Shown here piece by piece: positions 62,429 to 64,000 of a DNA stretch of 64,000 nucleotides (position 1 is its first letter; each line of letters opens with the position of its first letter). The stretch lies in NCBI GenBank assembly GCA_020639195.1, contig JACKHB010000004.1:434001-498000 (forward strand), read 5' to 3'. The stretch comes from Phycisphaeraceae bacterium (lineage in GTDB: Bacteria > Planctomycetota > Phycisphaerae > Phycisphaerales > UBA1924). The notes beneath the pieces are model-generated. The model saw only the letters and a program-made list of their open reading frames with translations, was not told the origin of the DNA and searched no databases. The translations under genes were made by a program, and so were the position numbers.

Positions 62429-62462
62429 CACGGGGGCTCGCCCGCTTGTCCGTCTTGCGGCG

Positions 62463-64000
62463 CTACCCGCCGGGAAGCAGGCGGAAGATGTCCCTGACTC
62501 CCTGGCGCAGGATCTGGCCCGGCTGGAGCGTCTCGGTGACGGTCTCCTTGACGAACAGCTCCAGATCGATCGCGGTTTTGGGATCGTCCATCGATCCGGT
62601 GGTCCGGATCGGGACATAGGTGAGCCGCTCAAACGAAGGGACGAGCCCGCCCAGTCCGCTCAGGATCCGCCCGGTGTCGAGCCGGAATCGGGAGGCCACT
62701 TCCTCGCTGAGGGCTCCCAGCGGAACGTACGTGACGACGTCGAGGCCCCGCTTGGAGATGTCCACGCTGCCCCGCATCTCGATCGTGAACTCGCTTACCG
62801 GCAGCTTGACTCTTGGGAAGCTCAGCACACCAGACTCAATTGTGAACGGGATGGCCTCCACGTTCCGCCCGATCCCGGAATCCCACTCGGCGATCCGCAT
62901 GAGGCGACCGAAGATCGAGCTCGCCTTGAAGTGAGCGGCGCCGACGTCAACGACGAATTGCCCGTTCATCCGCGAGAGATCCCCATCCGTGGGCACCTCC
63001 AGTCGCGTGATCCTGACCATCGCCGGCGGATCATCGCTGCGCTTCTCGACCGTGCCGATCAGGGGCAGGAAGCGAGAGATCCGCCCGCTCAGCGAGGGAA
63101 GCGTCTGCGACACGCTGACCTGCGCCGGATCGCCCTCTTGGGGGATGTCCAGGAGGAACAGGCCATCGCGAACCCGCCCGCCCAGCGCGACCGATGCTCG
63201 GGCCGACCGGAACGATCCGGAGATGCGCCCGGTCGTCGAGGACAAGTTGCGCGTCTGAAGCGTCGCGCTCGCCGATTCTCCCACCAGGTCTGTGAGCATC
63301 CCGCTCTGACCGAGCATCGCGTCGAGCAGGGCAACGGGCGCATCGGTCGCCTCGAACTGCAGATCCAGACGCGCCGTGTCCGGGCCCGGCTCATCCTGCG
63401 GTGTCGGCCGACGAACCACGCCCGAGAGGGTGAGCCCGGAGGTCGATCCCGACTCCGCGGCGGCATCGCCGGCGCGCCTCAGGCCCGCCTCGAAGCGCAG
63501 CGCGTTGGGATTCCGCGGCGCATCGGTCATCGAGATGTGGACGTCGGAGAATCGCTCCACGTGACTCCCGGACCGGAATGACAGCGCCGGCGCATCAATG
63601 CGTCCCTTGAGTTCCGACGGGATCGCCTTGCCCTTGGAAAAGGTCGCTGCGTCGACCTGGATCCGCACCGGCGCGGGTTCCTCGAGTTCGAGGCGATTCG
63701 AGATGAAGTCCGGCGTGCGCGCCGCGATCCACGCCGGATCGATCGTCCAGTCGGCCTTCAGGTTGGACACCCGCGCCGATTCCTCCGTGAGCGTCAGGCC
63801 CACCGGCCCATCGGTGCTGAATCGAGGCGACGCGAGCTCGGCCCGGATCGACGTCGCGCCACCCGCCCGCTCCACTCCCGCACCGAGATGGAATGGCGAG
63901 CCAAGCGCCTCGGCGACCAGGCCCGGCCGTCCGGTCAGCCGGTCGAACCACGCCGCGTTCGCCTCGGAGAGATCCGCGGTTCCACGCAGCCCCCCGTCTC
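62463..64000 (-). CDS. AsmA/YhdP-like envelope protein, C-terminal part (runs off right edge)
   Basis: The frame is open from the window edge at 64000 through to the stop at 62463, 512 codons including a GTG at 63875 that is not a plausible start. The sequence has the repetitive beta-strand pattern of AsmA/DUF3971/YhdP proteins, which bridge inner and outer membrane and move lipids. Typical strands: RISRFLPLIGTVEKRSDD, VPTDGDLSRMNGQFVVDV, and the closing section FTIESGVLSFPRVKLPVSEF, IEMRGSVDISKRGLDVVTYV, RTTGSMDDPKTAIDLELF. The C-terminal AsmA-like domain is thus complete, while the N-terminal membrane anchor must lie beyond the window. Gene is convergent with the peptidase. Confidence 0.82.
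   Translation of the reverse strand, partial: DGGLRGTADLSEANAAWFDRLTGRPGLVAEALGSPFHLGAGVERAGGATSIRAELASPRFSTDGPVGLTLTEESARVSNLKADWTIDPAWIAARTPDFISNRLELEEPAPVRIQVDAATFSKGKAIPSELKGRIDAPALSFRSGSHVERFSDVHISMTDAPRNPNALRFEAGLRRAGDAAAESGSTSGLTLSGVVRRPTPQDEPGPDTARLDLQFEATDAPVALLDAMLGQSGMLTDLVGESASATLQTRNLSSTTGRISGSFRSARASVALGGRVRDGLFLLDIPQEGDPAQVSVSQTLPSLSGRISRFLPLIGTVEKRSDDPPAMVRITRLEVPTDGDLSRMNGQFVVDVGAAHFKASSIFGRLMRIAEWDSGIGRNVEAIPFTIESGVLSFPRVKLPVSEFTIEMRGSVDISKRGLDVVTYVPLGALSEEVASRFRLDTGRILSGLGGLVPSFERLTYVPIRTTGSMDDPKTAIDLELFVKETVTETLQPGQILRQGVRDIFRLLPGG

Noticed and set aside
1..64000. CRISPR arrays, tRNA or rRNA genes, insertion sequences
   Set aside because: No spaced direct repeats, cloverleaf sequences, conserved rRNA segments, transposase motifs or flanking inverted repeats were recognised.

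Overview
The window reads as a chromosomal piece of a high-GC planctomycete, most likely a member of the class Phycisphaerae. The main clue is a set of ten secreted proteins that all end in the same 54-residue, two-EF-hand tail with a final Gly-Cys (the 'GC-type dockerin' tail known from that group). Supporting clues are two H-X-DG/prepilin-type N-methylated proteins, three proteins with PEP-CTERM-like sorting tails, an overlapping ECF-sigma/Ser-Thr-kinase pair, and LPS-export permeases. No rRNA, tRNA, CRISPR array, transposase or integrase was recognised.

Layout. 0-10.3 kb: a broken-off lipoprotein, two 2'-O-RNA methyltransferases (one TrmL-like), a cysteine-less double-thioredoxin-like protein, uppP, a formylglycine-enzyme-like surface protein coupled to a secreted protein split by an in-frame TAG, a pseudopilin, a DCC-family protein, and a degenerate Sua5-phosphatase fusion overlapping rpiB. 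10.3-19.7 kb: a 1,373-residue PQQ-propeller/TPR protein, small membrane and lipoproteins, a Nif3-like metal protein, ispE, a ROK sugar kinase and an M28 peptidase. 19.7-27.6 kb: a small FlgM-like anti-sigma factor, a SPOR-like lipoprotein, and a compact envelope cluster (LptF/G permease, family-39 glycosyltransferase, PAP2 phosphatase, second LptF/G permease), followed by a GH57 amylase-like enzyme. 27.6-35.5 kb: five consecutive minus-strand genes for dockerin-tailed secreted proteins, including a subtilase and a sorbosone-dehydrogenase-like protein. 36.0-40.8 kb: ECF sigma factor, membrane kinase with TPRs, and lipoamide dehydrogenase.

40.9-43.75 kb is the most unusual region. It is a tightly overlapping four-gene cassette with clearly lower GC and different codon use than its surroundings. 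It encodes a YwgA/Panacea-like helical domain protein, a membrane protein, a probable PD-(D/E)XK nuclease, and a protein with a queuine-tRNA-ribosyltransferase-like (TGT) zinc signature. I see no match to a named defence system, so it is the best candidate for an undescribed nucleic-acid modification or defence system.

43.9-59.3 kb returns to host-like sequence. It holds Asp-box proteins, a di-haem peroxidase, lamin-tail-like proteins, a metalloprotease/beta-helix protein and related exported proteins, half of them with the GC tail. 59.4-64 kb has a DEAD-box type RNA helicase, a zinc aminopeptidase and the C-terminal part of an AsmA-like envelope protein that runs off the right edge.
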